Shown piece after piece: positions 21,844-30,137 of a DNA stretch of 35,525 nt. Source of the DNA: Ruminococcus sp. (lineage in GTDB: Bacteria > Bacillota > Clostridia > Oscillospirales > Ruminococcaceae); contig JAFYGE010000068.1 in NCBI GenBank assembly GCA_017543335.1, forward strand, positions 1 through 35,525, given 5' to 3'. The notes below the pieces were generated by a model. The model made no database searches. It worked only from the letters and a program-made list of their open reading frames with translations, and was not told the DNA's origin. Every line of letters begins with the position of its first letter. Position 1 is the stretch's first letter. A program made the translations under genes and the position numbers.

Positions 21844-23079
21844 ATGGCTAATAAGAAGGATATTAAAAAAGTTGTTCTTGCATATTCAGGCGGACTTGAT
21901 ACATCTATCATCATTCCGTGGCTCAAGGAAAACTACAATAACTGCGAAGTTATAGCTGTTTCCGGTGACGTTGGACAGGGCACAGAGCTCGACGGACTCG
22001 AAGAGAAGGCTATCAAGACAGGTGCTTCAAAGCTCTATATTGAAGACCTCAAGGAAGAATTCATTCAGGATTATGTATTCCCGACAGTTCAGGCTGGTGC
22101 TATATACGAGAACAGATATATGCTCGGAACATCCTTCGCACGTCCGATCATCGCAAAGAGAATCGCAGAGATTGCTATCAAGGAAGGTGCAGACGCTATC
22201 TGCCATGGCTGTACAGGTAAGGGAAACGACCAGGTTCGTTTCGAGCTTGCTATAAAGGCTTTCGCTCCTGAAATGCAGATCATCGCTCCTTGGAGAGAAT
22301 GGACTATAAAGAGCCGTGACGAGGAGATCGATTACGCAGAAGCTCACAACATCCCGCTCAAAATAAACAGAGAGACAAACTACTCTAAGGATAAGAACAT
22401 CTGGCACCTCTCACACGAAGGTCTCGATCTTGAAGATCCTGCTAACGAGCCACAGTATGAGAAGAAGGGCTTCCTCGAAATGGGAGTTTCTCCGATAGAT
22501 GCTCCTGACAAGCCAACATATGTTACTATCCACTTTGAAAAGGGCGTTCCTACAGCTATCGACGGCAAGACTATGAACGGTGTTGAGCTCGTTTCTACAC
22601 TCAACAAGCTCGGCGGTGAGAACGGTATCGGTCTTGCTGACCTCGTTGAGAACCGTCTTGTTGGTATGAAGTCAAGAGGCGTTTACGAGACTCCTGGCGG
22701 AGCTATCCTCTACCACGCACACGAAGTTCTTGAGACTATCTGCCTCGATAAGGAGACAGCTCGTGTTAAGCAGTACCTCGGAATCAAGTTCGCTGATATC
22801 GTTTACAATGGTCAGTGGTACACACCTCTCCGTGAGGCTATGAGTGCTTTCGTTACAGAGACTCAGAAGACTGTTACCGGTGACGTTAAGCTCAAGCTCT
22901 ACAAGGGCAACATCATCAACGCTGGCGTAACTTCACCATACACACTCTATGATGAGGAAGTTGCTACTTTCGATGAGGACGATGTTTACGATCAGAAGGA
23001 TAGTGCAGGATTCATCAATCTCTTCGGTCTCCCGATAAAGGTTAAGGCTCAGCTGGATAAGAAGAGAAACAATAAGTAA
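21844..23079 (+). CDS. argG: Argininosuccinate synthase
   Basis: This 411-residue enzyme condenses citrulline and aspartate with ATP, the penultimate step of arginine synthesis. The ATP PP-loop AYSGGLDTS is at 13-21. Conserved blocks [21 protein letters not shown] and [10 protein letters not shown] follow. Length is typical (about 400-410). It is the first gene after the ARG boxes and promoter. The sequence after it holds repeat fragments and a hairpin instead of a direct operon junction, so it may be a monocistronic unit. Confidence 0.96.
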   Translation: MANKKDIKKVVLAYSGGLDTSIIIPWLKENYNNCEVIAVSGDVGQGTELDGLEEKAIKTGASKLYIEDLKEEFIQDYVFPTVQAGAIYENRYMLGTSFARPIIAKRIAEIAIKEGADAICHGCTGKGNDQVRFELAIKAFAPEMQIIAPWREWTIKSRDEEIDYAEAHNIPLKINRETNYSKDKNIWHLSHEGLDLEDPANEPQYEKKGFLEMGVSPIDAPDKPTYVTIHFEKGVPTAIDGKTMNGVELVSTLNKLGGENGIGLADLVENRLVGMKSRGVYETPGGAILYHAHEVLETICLDKETARVKQYLGIKFADIVYNGQWYTPLREAMSAFVTETQKTVTGDVKLKLYKGNIINAGVTSPYTLYDEEVATFDEDDVYDQKDSAGFINLFGLPIKVKAQLDKKRNNK

Positions 23080-23104
23080 TAGTATAAAATAAAAACGGCG
23101 AAGC

Positions 23105-23120
23105 CCCTCGGCTTGACCGA
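23105..23120 (+). repeat. Dispersed repeat fragment, copy A
   Basis: The 16-mer CCCTCGGCTTGACCGA also occurs at 26283-26298. Both copies lie in spacers of the arginine region next to GGCGAAG/GACGAAG-type sequence, suggesting remnants of one intergenic repeat family. Confidence 0.6.
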
Positions 23121-23160
23121 TGATATAAATAAAGTATACTATTTAAAATGTAAAGAATAT

Positions 23161-23190
23161 AAAGGCAGGAGGAGGCTTTCTCCTGCCTTT
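23161..23190 (+). terminator. Hairpin after argG (possible terminator)
   Basis: A perfect 10-bp stem AAAGGCAGGA/TCCTGCCTTT (23161-23170 with 23181-23190) with a 10-nt loop. The T run after it is broken (TTTGTGATTT), so it is a weak terminator or an mRNA stabiliser. Its loop and right arm are duplicated at 23661-23689. Confidence 0.55.
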
Positions 23191-23199
23191 GTGATTTAA
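23171..23199 (+). repeat. 29-bp direct repeat, copy 1
   Basis: This stretch (starting GGAGGCTTTCTCCTGCC) is identical over 29 bases to 23661-23689. Copy 1 belongs to an intact hairpin. The two copies flank the cupin gene. Confidence 0.85.
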
Positions 23200-23230
23200 A
23201 CCATGATAAAATGAAAATTGGAGAGTAATT

Positions 23231-23596
23231 ATGGAATTCATTAACAGCAAGGATATCGTTGAGCTTTCAAATCCGGGAGTAGTTTCAAGACAGCTCCGTA
23301 ATCCTGAAAACTCAGGCAGCGAAAGAGTTACGATAACAGAGGTACATCTTGAAGTTGGTGCAAGCCAGCCAAGACATACACATGATGCTTCCGAGCAGAT
23401 ATGGTATGCTACAAAGGGCACAGGAAAGCTTCTTTTAGCTGACGACCAGACAAAGGAATTCAAAGCCGGAGACGTTGTGAGATTTGCTGACAAGGACGTT
23501 CACGGTCTGCTCAATGACGGTGATACAGAATTTGTCTATGTTTCAGTAACAGCACCTCCGATAAACTTCGGATACGCTTACAAGGATAAGAAATAA
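23231..23596 (+). CDS. Cupin-domain protein
   Basis: This 121-residue protein is a single small beta-barrel. Cupin motif 1 is H-T-H at RHTHDASEQIWYATKGTG (with E following), and motif 2 is FADKDVHGLLNDGD. The retained His residues and Glu suggest a metal site. Substrate and reaction cannot be inferred; such stand-alone cupins include isomerases, dioxygenases and small-molecule binders. GGAGAG precedes the ATG. It is flanked by 29-bp direct repeats, a possible trace of insertion or local duplication, and lies between argG and a transglutaminase-like gene. Confidence 0.85.
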   Translation: MEFINSKDIVELSNPGVVSRQLRNPENSGSERVTITEVHLEVGASQPRHTHDASEQIWYATKGTGKLLLADDQTKEFKAGDVVRFADKDVHGLLNDGDTEFVYVSVTAPPINFGYAYKDKK

Positions 23597-23633
23597 TATC
23601 AGTTTCTGTACAGCTTTTCAGCAAGGAGGATAT

Positions 23634-23684
23634 ATGGCAGAGATAAGGCTCATGACTATCGGAGGCTTTCTCCTGCCTTTGTGA
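23634..23684 (+). pseudogene. Truncated gene start interrupted by repeat copy 2
   Basis: A strong AAGGAGG site (23622-23628) and ATG begin a frame, MAEIRLMTI. From 23661 it runs straight into the second copy of the 29-bp repeat and stops after 16 residues. The good ribosome site with a sudden end in a copied terminator arm suggests the 5' remnant of a lost gene. The fragment is too short to identify the gene; it could also be a real leader peptide. Confidence 0.45.
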
Positions 23685-23689
23685 TTTAA
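23661..23689 (+). repeat. 29-bp direct repeat, copy 2
   Basis: Identical to 23171-23199 but without the left hairpin arm, so it cannot fold as a terminator. The sequences on both sides differ from those of copy 1. Confidence 0.85.
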
Positions 23690-23738
23690 GTCAACATCGC
23701 ATTGAAAAACAGCCGTATCATAAGGAGCAGTATTTGTC

Positions 23739-24440
23739 ATGGAAAAATATCTTGAAGAAACAGCAATGCTGGATTACTCAAATAAAAATATCCAGAAGCT
23801 CATAAAAGCAAGAGGCTGGAAGCAGCTTCCCGAATTCAAGCGTATAAGAGCTATCTATGATTATATCAGAGATGAGATTCTTTTCGGATATAATATAGAT
23901 GACGATATCCCTGCTTCAAAGGTTTTGGCTGATGGCTATGGACAGTGTAATACTAAGGGAACTCTTTTCATGGCACTTCTTCGTGCCTGCGGAATAAAAT
24001 GCAGGGTTCACGGATTTACAATAGATAAGAAATTGCAAAAAGGTGCAATGACTGGTTTTGTATACCGTCATGCTCCACAAAATGTATTTCACAGTTGGGT
24101 AGAAGTGCTTTTTGAGGACAAATGGTATGAATTGGAAGGTCTTATAGTAGATAAGGAGTATATCAGAAAACTTCAAAAAGCAAATAAAAACTGTAAAGGA
24201 GCTTTCTGCGGATACGGTGTTGCGGTCAAGGACTTTCGTAATATTAAGGTGGACTTCGACAGAAATAATACCTATATCCAGAGCGAAGGTATAAATCAGG
24301 ATTTCGGAGTTTTTGATTCGCCTGATGAAATGCTGAAAGAGCATAGTCAGGAAATTGGTGCAATAAGGAAGTTTGCATACAGATACTATGGCAGACATAT
24401 GATGAACAGAAATGTTCGGAAAATACGCAATAGTAAATAG
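23739..24440 (+). CDS. Transglutaminase-like (papain-fold) domain protein
   Basis: This 233-residue protein has the transglutaminase-like triad order: Cys in DGYGQCNTKGTLFMALLRACGI, His in NVFHSWVEVLFEDKWYELEG, and an acidic residue a short way after. There is no signal peptide or membrane segment, so it is probably cytosolic. Members of this superfamily include proteases, amidases and non-enzymatic scaffolds, so the reaction is unknown. The C-terminal 70 residues are unique. AAGGAGC lies 10 nt before the ATG at 23739. The gene precedes argH by 24 nt and is probably co-transcribed with it. Confidence 0.82.
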   Translation: MEKYLEETAMLDYSNKNIQKLIKARGWKQLPEFKRIRAIYDYIRDEILFGYNIDDDIPASKVLADGYGQCNTKGTLFMALLRACGIKCRVHGFTIDKKLQKGAMTGFVYRHAPQNVFHSWVEVLFEDKWYELEGLIVDKEYIRKLQKANKNCKGAFCGYGVAVKDFRNIKVDFDRNNTYIQSEGINQDFGVFDSPDEMLKEHSQEIGAIRKFAYRYYGRHMMNRNVRKIRNSK

Positions 24441-24464
24441 CATTAATATAAAGGAGTAAAGACA

Positions 24465-25853
24465 ATGGCAGATATGATGTGGGCAGGAAGATTTTCAAAG
24501 CAGGTAGACGCAGGAGTCAACGCTTTCAATTCTTCAATAGCCTTTGACGGACGTATGTACCGTCATGATATACAGGGCAGTATCGCCCACGCTACCATGC
24601 TGGGAGACTGCGGTATCATTACTAAAGAGGACAGCCTTGAAATAATAGCCGGACTAAAAGAGATACTCGCTGATATAGACTCAGGCAAGCTGGAGCTTGA
24701 CCCTAATGCTGAGGATATTCATATGTTCGTTGAAGCCGAGCTCACAAAGCGTCTTGGAGCAGTAGGCAAAAGACTTCATACTTCACGTTCGAGAAACGAT
24801 CAGGTCGCAGTTGACCTCAGACTCTATCTCCGTGACGAAATAACAGAGATAAGATCACTTGTTGTTGAGCTTATAAATACTCTTATCAAAATGGCAAAAG
24901 AGCATACCGAGACTATCATGCCGGGATATACTCATCTTCAGAGAGCTCAGCCAATAACATTTGCTCATCATCTTATGGCATATGTCTGGATGCTTCTCCG
25001 TGATTTAGAGAGACTTCATGATGCCGGAAAGCGTATGAATTACTGTCCGCTTGGCTGCGGAGCTCTTGCAGGTACTACTTACAAGACTAACCGTAAGCAG
25101 ACTGCTGAACTTCTTGGCTTTACAGCTCCGATGGCAAACAGCCTTGACGGAGTTTCAGACCGTGATTACTGTGTAGAGCTGAACTGTGCACTGTCACTTC
25201 TGATGACACATCTCTCACGTTTTTCCGAGGAAATAATCCTCTGGTGCTCATGGGAATTCAAATTTGTAGAACTTGATGACGCTTTTGCTACAGGTTCATC
25301 AATAATGCCTCAGAAGAAGAACCCTGACGTTACCGAGCTCATAAGAGGTAAGACCGGACGTGTAAACGGCGACCTTATGACTTTGCTTACAATGATGAAG
25401 GGACTCCCCCTTGCGTATAACAAGGATATGCAGGAGGATAAGGAAGCTATATTTGATGCTGTAGATAACGTTAAGCTCTGTGTCAAGACTTTCACTCCTA
25501 TGCTGGCAACTATGCGTGTACTGAAAGATAACATGAGAAACGCTGCCGCAAAGGGATTCATAAACGCTACGGACTGTGCTGATTACCTCGTAAAGAAGGG
25601 AATGCCTTTCCGTGATGCATACAAGATAACAGGTACTCTTGTTGCCCAGTGTATCGAAAAGGGACTCACCCTTGAAAACCTCCCGATAGAGGACTATAAG
25701 GCTATGACTGATATATTTGATAATGATGTATATGATGCAATAAGCCTCGACACCTGCGTAAGAGAGCGTAAGTCTGAGGGTGGTCCTTCACCTGATGCAG
25801 TCAAGGAGCAGATAGCTCTTGCAGAATCTCAGCTCGGAGCATTACTTGGCTGA
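24465..25853 (+). CDS. argH: Argininosuccinate lyase
   Basis: This 462-residue enzyme of the fumarase/aspartase superfamily splits argininosuccinate to arginine and fumarate, the last step. The signature GSSIMPQKKNPD is at 277-288 (catalytic Ser in the flexible loop). The region TSRSRNDQVA is at 106-115, and the catalytic Thr-His pair is in PGYTHLQRAQP. Length is typical. AAAGGAG precedes the ATG. Its stop overlaps the next gene's start (TGATG). Confidence 0.96.
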   Translation: MADMMWAGRFSKQVDAGVNAFNSSIAFDGRMYRHDIQGSIAHATMLGDCGIITKEDSLEIIAGLKEILADIDSGKLELDPNAEDIHMFVEAELTKRLGAVGKRLHTSRSRNDQVAVDLRLYLRDEITEIRSLVVELINTLIKMAKEHTETIMPGYTHLQRAQPITFAHHLMAYVWMLLRDLERLHDAGKRMNYCPLGCGALAGTTYKTNRKQTAELLGFTAPMANSLDGVSDRDYCVELNCALSLLMTHLSRFSEEIILWCSWEFKFVELDDAFATGSSIMPQKKNPDVTELIRGKTGRVNGDLMTLLTMMKGLPLAYNKDMQEDKEAIFDAVDNVKLCVKTFTPMLATMRVLKDNMRNAAAKGFINATDCADYLVKKGMPFRDAYKITGTLVAQCIEKGLTLENLPIEDYKAMTDIFDNDVYDAISLDTCVRERKSEGGPSPDAVKEQIALAESQLGALLG

Positions 25854-26113
25854 TGAAGAAAAAGGACGTTGTATTTACGATCGGTCTGACCATTTTCATG
25901 GGAGTCCTGTGGGTGGTAGGTGTCCTCGTTATGGGATTATGGATACCTGTAAGACCTAAAGCATATTTATGGTGGTTCATATTTATAGTAGCTGCCACAC
26001 TTATAATAAGTGTATGGCATTCTATGAAAGAGGATCAGTCGGATCAGGGTGATCCAAAACGGCAGAAATATATAAGAAAAACTTCAAAGAAAAAGAAGAA
26101 AAAAAGAAAATAG
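25853..26113 (+). CDS. Small two-helix membrane protein with a polylysine tail
   Basis: This 86-residue protein overlaps the argH stop by one base, so it should be translated by re-initiation. Two hydrophobic segments (about 7-29 and 38-56) form a hairpin; the linker contains IPVRPKAYLW. The C-terminus ends in a strongly basic run (TSKKKKKKRK), expected in the cytosol. I do not recognise a family. It might be a membrane anchor or have no role in arginine metabolism. Confidence 0.7.
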   Translation: MKKKDVVFTIGLTIFMGVLWVVGVLVMGLWIPVRPKAYLWWFIFIVAATLIISVWHSMKEDQSDQGDPKRQKYIRKTSKKKKKKRK

Positions 26114-26340
26114 CCGTATTTATTACTCAGGCAATTAAATATCTATAAAACGACGAAGTCGGACATAATGAGAGTCCAGAGAGAGGTTCTCTCTCTGGCA
26201 GGGGGTGTGAGAGGGGGACAGCGTCCCCCTAAAAAGCAGTAAAACCAGCGAAGCGAAGTTTTACGGATGATTTGCATTGCTTCCCTCGGCTTGACCGACG
26301 TGAATTTTATAAATATATTATTGCTATATTAATAATTCTT
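26114..26340 (+). repeat. Palindromic intergenic repeat block between argH and argC
   Basis: Three hairpins follow one another: a 9-bp CCAGAGAGA/TCTCTCTGG (26176-26198), an 8-bp AGGGGGAC/GTCCCCCT (26212-26230) and a 7-bp GTAAAAC/GTTTTAC (26239-26264). Then comes the 16-mer shared with the argG downstream region (26283-26298). The mix of GC-rich stems in an AT-rich gap suggests a degenerate repeat element, not a gene. Confidence 0.6.
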
Positions 26341-26343
26341 GGT

Positions 26344-26400
26344 AATACTGCACAAAAACGTAAGGTGTGCTTTGTGCGGTATTGCCTCTTAATCGGAGGA
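26344..26400 (+). promoter_or_regulatory. Hairpin leader of argC
   Basis: A 13-bp stem with one G-U pair (26344-26356 with 26371-26383, 14-nt loop) is followed by CCTC-TTAATC-GGAGG (26385-26399), in which the argC ribosome site GGAGG can pair with the upstream CCTC. This could control argC translation; no T run follows, so it is not a terminator. A possible promoter (TTGCTA at 26321-26326, 16-bp spacer, TGG-TAATAC) overlaps the left arm. Confidence 0.4.
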
Positions 26401-26407
26401 CAGGATC

Positions 26408-27355
26408 ATGTCAGTAAAAGTATATATAGACGGTCAGGAAGGTACTACCGGACTTAAAATATTAGAGCGTTTCGAGGGAAGAAATGATATAGAACTTCTC
26501 CGCATCAGCGAGGATAAGCGTAAGGACTCAGCAGAGAGAGCAAGACTTATAAATATGTCTGATTATACATTCCTCTGCCTGCCGGACGACGCTGCAAGAG
26601 AAGCTGTATCATTTGTGGATAACGACCATGTTCGTATCATTGACGCTTCAACTGCACACAGAACAAATCCGGACTGGGCTTATGGTTTTCCGGAACTTTC
26701 TCCGGCTCACAGAGAGAAGATAAAGACTTCAAACAGAGTAGCAGTTCCGGGATGCTATGCAAGCGGATTTGCTTCAATAGTATATCCTCTTGTGAATAAT
26801 GGCATCATACCTGACGATTTCCCTGTATTTGCATATGCAACTTCAGGTTACAGCGGTGCAGGCAAAAAGGCTATCGCTGTATATGAAGGCGACGATAAGC
26901 CTTTTGAGTTCAACAGTCCGAGACAGTATGCACTCTCTCAGCAGCATAAGCATCTTCCTGAGATGAAGGCTATATCCGGACTTAAATATACTCCTATGTT
27001 TAACCCTATGGTATGTGATTATTTCAGCGGAATGGTAGTAAGTGTACCGATACAGACAAGAACTCTGCCAAAGAAGTTCACAGCTGAACAGATACACGAG
27101 ATGTACAAGAAGCACTATGCCGGTGCAAACATGATAGAGGTAATGCCGCTCATGTCAGCAGACGAGCAGAAAGCTTTCTTCCTCGCATCAAATACACTCA
27201 GCGGACAGAACAAGATGCAGGTGTTCGTATTCGGAAACGATGAGCAGATACTCCTCTGTTCAAGACTTGATAACCTCGGAAAAGGTGCAAGCGGAGCTGC
27301 TGTTCAGTGCCTTAATATAATGATGGGAATTGATGAAACTACGGGTCTGGTTTAA
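26408..27355 (+). CDS. argC: N-acetyl-gamma-glutamyl-phosphate reductase
   Basis: This 315-residue enzyme reduces N-acetylglutamyl phosphate with NADPH to the semialdehyde. The N-terminal nucleotide motif is GQEGTTGLKI (9-18). The catalytic Cys116 lies in VAVPGCYASGF, and a downstream conserved His is in QQHKHLPE. At about 315 residues with a reduced N-terminal domain, it is of the shorter (type 2) AGPR group. GGAGG at 26395-26399 precedes the ATG at 26408. Confidence 0.94.
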   Translation: MSVKVYIDGQEGTTGLKILERFEGRNDIELLRISEDKRKDSAERARLINMSDYTFLCLPDDAAREAVSFVDNDHVRIIDASTAHRTNPDWAYGFPELSPAHREKIKTSNRVAVPGCYASGFASIVYPLVNNGIIPDDFPVFAYATSGYSGAGKKAIAVYEGDDKPFEFNSPRQYALSQQHKHLPEMKAISGLKYTPMFNPMVCDYFSGMVVSVPIQTRTLPKKFTAEQIHEMYKKHYAGANMIEVMPLMSADEQKAFFLASNTLSGQNKMQVFVFGNDEQILLCSRLDNLGKGASGAAVQCLNIMMGIDETTGLV

Positions 27356-27394
27356 TGTTCAGTCTGATAACCCCCCGTATCAGGAGGTATAATT

Positions 27395-27802
27395 ATGCAT
27401 AACAAAACATTGAGAGAAATATATGAATATGACCTTATACCCGACGACGGACTTGATTATCCTGTAGAGGAATGGTTCAATGCCGTTATGGAAAAAACTG
27501 AGGATAAGCTTACAGTTGCCGATGTCAGCCGTATGCTTCGTCAGAAGATATTCTCAGTAGTGGCTATAAACAGAGCAATTGAAATGCTGAAGGACGATAT
27601 TTTTACCGGAGAAATGTACGAGGGACAGCTTATGGCTAATCTCTGCAATGCAAAGGAAAAATATCTGTGCAAGAGATATGACGATATAAGACCGCTCTTG
27701 AAAGATGCTGAGCTGAAGGCTCTTTCCCATAACTGGAGCGTGGAAAAGGATAAAGCAGAATTTCTTAAAGTCGTTGAGGACTTCATCGAGAAAATCGGCT
27801 GA
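27395..27802 (+). CDS. CdiI-like immunity-family protein (tentative)
   Basis: This 135-residue soluble, mostly helical acidic protein contains DKLTVADVSRMLRQKIFSVVAINRAIEMLKDD and MYEGQLMANL. This resembles the core of a family of contact-dependent inhibition immunity proteins (pattern: L-x-V-x-D-x-x-x-x-I-x-Q, then A-x-x-x-L-x-x-D, then Y-x-G-x-L). No toxin gene is adjacent. AGGAGG precedes the ATG, and TGA lies 11 nt before the next gene. The family call is from memory of the pattern; it could equally be a conserved protein of unknown function. Confidence 0.5.
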   Translation: MHNKTLREIYEYDLIPDDGLDYPVEEWFNAVMEKTEDKLTVADVSRMLRQKIFSVVAINRAIEMLKDDIFTGEMYEGQLMANLCNAKEKYLCKRYDDIRPLLKDAELKALSHNWSVEKDKAEFLKVVEDFIEKIG

Positions 27803-27813
27803 GAGGTAACGGT

Positions 27814-28254
27814 ATGAATATCAGGATAATGAATATCGGTGACTATGAAAGGGTATATGCACTCTGTCTCTCATGCAAGGGCATGGGACTGAATGATATT
27901 GATGATTCAAGAGAAGGCATCAGTAAGTACCTCGACCGTAATCCTGAGACCTGCTTTGTCGCAGAGGACGGAGAAAATATCATTGGTGTCATAATTTCCG
28001 GAAATGACGGCAGACGTGGATATATCTACCACACCGCAGTTTCACCTGATAGAAGAAGAGAGGGTATCGCAGAAAGTCTGGTAAAAGCAGCAATGTCTGC
28101 ACTCGAAAAGCAGGGCATAAACAAGACTGCACTTGTGGTATTCAGCCGTAATGAGGTCGGAAATGCTTTCTGGGAGAAAATGGGATTCACCGAGCGGACA
28201 GACCTTGTTTACCGTAACAAAGCTATAAAGGAAATGACACGTATAGATACGTGA
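27814..28254 (+). CDS. GNAT-family N-acetyltransferase
   Basis: This 146-residue protein has a complete GNAT core: FVAEDGENIIGVIISG, the acetyl-CoA loop VSPDRRREGIAESLV (R/Q-x-x-G-x-G/A type), and FSRNEVGNAFWEKMGFTERTD. It resembles the YpeA/RimI branch. Its position just before argJ raises the possibility of an acetylation step linked to arginine synthesis, such as N-acetylglutamate formation, but ArgJ usually covers that step, so the link is only positional. Confidence 0.85.
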   Translation: MNIRIMNIGDYERVYALCLSCKGMGLNDIDDSREGISKYLDRNPETCFVAEDGENIIGVIISGNDGRRGYIYHTAVSPDRRREGIAESLVKAAMSALEKQGINKTALVVFSRNEVGNAFWEKMGFTERTDLVYRNKAIKEMTRIDT

Positions 28255-28269
28255 AAAGGAGAATATATC

Positions 28270-29523
28270 ATGGAGCTTAAAGCTGTTAAGAATATAAAAT
28301 TTGTAGAGGGCGGAGTCTGTGCCGCTAAGGGATTCAAAGCAAACGGCATACAGTGCGGACTTGCTCATGCAGGAGCTTCCGTAACAAAGAAGAAAAACGA
28401 CCTCGCACTCATCGTTGCAGATACAGAATGTACCGCAGCAGCAGTATATACTACTAATAAAGTAAAGGGTGCTCCGATACTCGTAACAAAAGAGCATCTG
28501 AAAAACGGCAGGGCAAAGGCAGTTATCGTAAACTCTGTAAATGCCAATACCTGCAATGCTGACGGCGTAGAGAAGGCAAATAAAATGTGCGAGCTTGCTG
28601 CAAAGGAGCTTGGCATTGATGCTGATGACGTTATCGTAGCTTCTACCGGTGTTATCGGACAGGTGCTCCCTATCGAGCCTATCGCAAACGGTATGAAAGA
28701 GCTTGCAGAGGGACTTACCTATGACGGAAATTCTCGTGCTCTTGAAGCTATAATGACTACTGATACTCAGAAAAAGGAAGTTGCTGTTGAGTTCGAGCTT
28801 GGCGGAAAGACCTGCACAATGGGCGGTATGCTCAAGGGAAGCGGTATGATACACCCGAATATGGCAACTACCCTCACATTCATAACTACTGACGCAGCTA
28901 TCTCTGAGGAGCTTGTTCAGAGAGCACTCAGCGATGTGGTAAAGGTAACACTCAACCGTGCAAGCGTTGACGGAGATACTTCCACAAACGATATGGTATG
29001 CGTAATGGCATCAGGAAGTGCCGGAAACAAGCCTGTCACCAAAGAGGACGGAGAATTTGAAAAGTTCCAGACTGCTCTTTATGCTATAATGATGAACCTT
29101 GCAAGAATGATGGCAAGGGACGGCGAGGGAGCTACAAAACTCATCGAGTGTGCAGTTTCAGGTGCCGACAGCGACAAGACAGCTGAGATTGTTGCAAAGT
29201 CTGTTATCTGTTCAAGTCTTTTTAAGGCAGCAATGTTCGGTGAGGACGCTAACTGGGGACGTATCCTCTGTGCAGTCGGCTATGCTGACGCTGAGTTTGA
29301 TATAAACAAGGTCGATGTAAAGATAGGCTCTGCAAAGGGCGTTATAGACGTATGCAAGAATGGTGCCGGAGTTGAGTTTTCTGAGGAAAAAGCTAAAGAG
29401 ATACTCGGCGAGGAAGTTATCGAGATAATAATTTCTATCGGCAGCGGAAACGGCTCAGCAGTTGCATGGGGCTGTGACCTCACTTATGATTATGTAAAGA
29501 TAAACGGCGATTACCGTTCATAA
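28270..29523 (+). CDS. argJ: Glutamate N-acetyltransferase/ornithine acetyltransferase
   Basis: This 417-residue precursor cleaves itself before the nucleophile Thr200 in KGSGMIHPNMA-TTLTF to form alpha and beta chains. It moves the acetyl group from N-acetylornithine to glutamate, and in bifunctional forms also makes N-acetylglutamate from acetyl-CoA. Oxyanion-hole residues lie in ASTGVIGQVLP. The last residues before the cytosolic tail match the family. Its presence implies the acetyl-recycling pathway; no argE or argA is seen here. AAAAGGAG precedes the ATG. Confidence 0.95.
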   Translation: MELKAVKNIKFVEGGVCAAKGFKANGIQCGLAHAGASVTKKKNDLALIVADTECTAAAVYTTNKVKGAPILVTKEHLKNGRAKAVIVNSVNANTCNADGVEKANKMCELAAKELGIDADDVIVASTGVIGQVLPIEPIANGMKELAEGLTYDGNSRALEAIMTTDTQKKEVAVEFELGGKTCTMGGMLKGSGMIHPNMATTLTFITTDAAISEELVQRALSDVVKVTLNRASVDGDTSTNDMVCVMASGSAGNKPVTKEDGEFEKFQTALYAIMMNLARMMARDGEGATKLIECAVSGADSDKTAEIVAKSVICSSLFKAAMFGEDANWGRILCAVGYADAEFDINKVDVKIGSAKGVIDVCKNGAGVEFSEEKAKEILGEEVIEIIISIGSGNGSAVAWGCDLTYDYVKINGDYRS

Positions 29524-29535
29524 TGAGGCGTATTT

Positions 29536-30123
29536 ATGTCAGAATATAATAGTGATGATCTTTTAGCGAATTTATCAGAAAACAGCGATGATGAAGTAGA
29601 AGTAGAATATAGTAGATACGTAAATAGAATATCTGAATATTTTAAAGGGTATCTTGAATATGGCGAGTATTTTATATGGGTGGGCGAGACCGAAAAAGAA
29701 GCCACCGTGGTTGAGCGTGGCGGACATACCTGTCTTTTCTTCTTGGCGATATTTATACTGCTTGTCTCTGTTCCAGTATTTCCCTTTATGATAGATATAT
29801 ATTTTGATTATCTATTATTGTACGTTTTGGTTTTTCTGGCAAGCATACTGACTCTGGTTTTTGTTTTCAAACGTGCAGGTTCTAAGGAGAAATATGCTAT
29901 CACCAACAGGCGAGTAATGGTGGTAAATAACAAAAGGTTCAGATATATGCCGATCGAAGACATAGCCGGAACGAAAACCTATACTGCCGGACGTCATATA
30001 GGGATATTATACTTCATCCGCAAGGATAAGGAAGTAACAGATCCTAAAAATTACGTATCAGCTTTTCGTGGCATAAATGGACCGGATCTGGCTGAAAAAA
30101 AGCTAAAGAAAATCATTGAATAA
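29536..30123 (+). CDS. Membrane protein with bacterial PH-like domain
   Basis: This 195-residue protein has an acidic N-terminal 35 residues and a short segment YLEYGEYFIWVGETEKEA. Two hydrophobic helices follow (about 75-97 and 98-115), then a strand-rich C-terminal domain beginning KYAITNRRVMVVNNKRFRYMPIEDI, the usual bPH-type motif. Function is unknown. It sits between argJ (12 nt) and argB (14 nt) and must be co-transcribed with them. Confidence 0.7.
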   Translation: MSEYNSDDLLANLSENSDDEVEVEYSRYVNRISEYFKGYLEYGEYFIWVGETEKEATVVERGGHTCLFFLAIFILLVSVPVFPFMIDIYFDYLLLYVLVFLASILTLVFVFKRAGSKEKYAITNRRVMVVNNKRFRYMPIEDIAGTKTYTAGRHIGILYFIRKDKEVTDPKNYVSAFRGINGPDLAEKKLKKIIE

Positions 30124-30137
30124 AAGGAATGATAAAT

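Noticed and set aside
26301-26314. ARG-box-like TGAATTTTATAAAT upstream of argC, and TGAATAAAATTTAT at 31005-31018 upstream of argD
   Set aside because: Only the left half matches the ARG consensus, which is not significant in AT-rich spacers.
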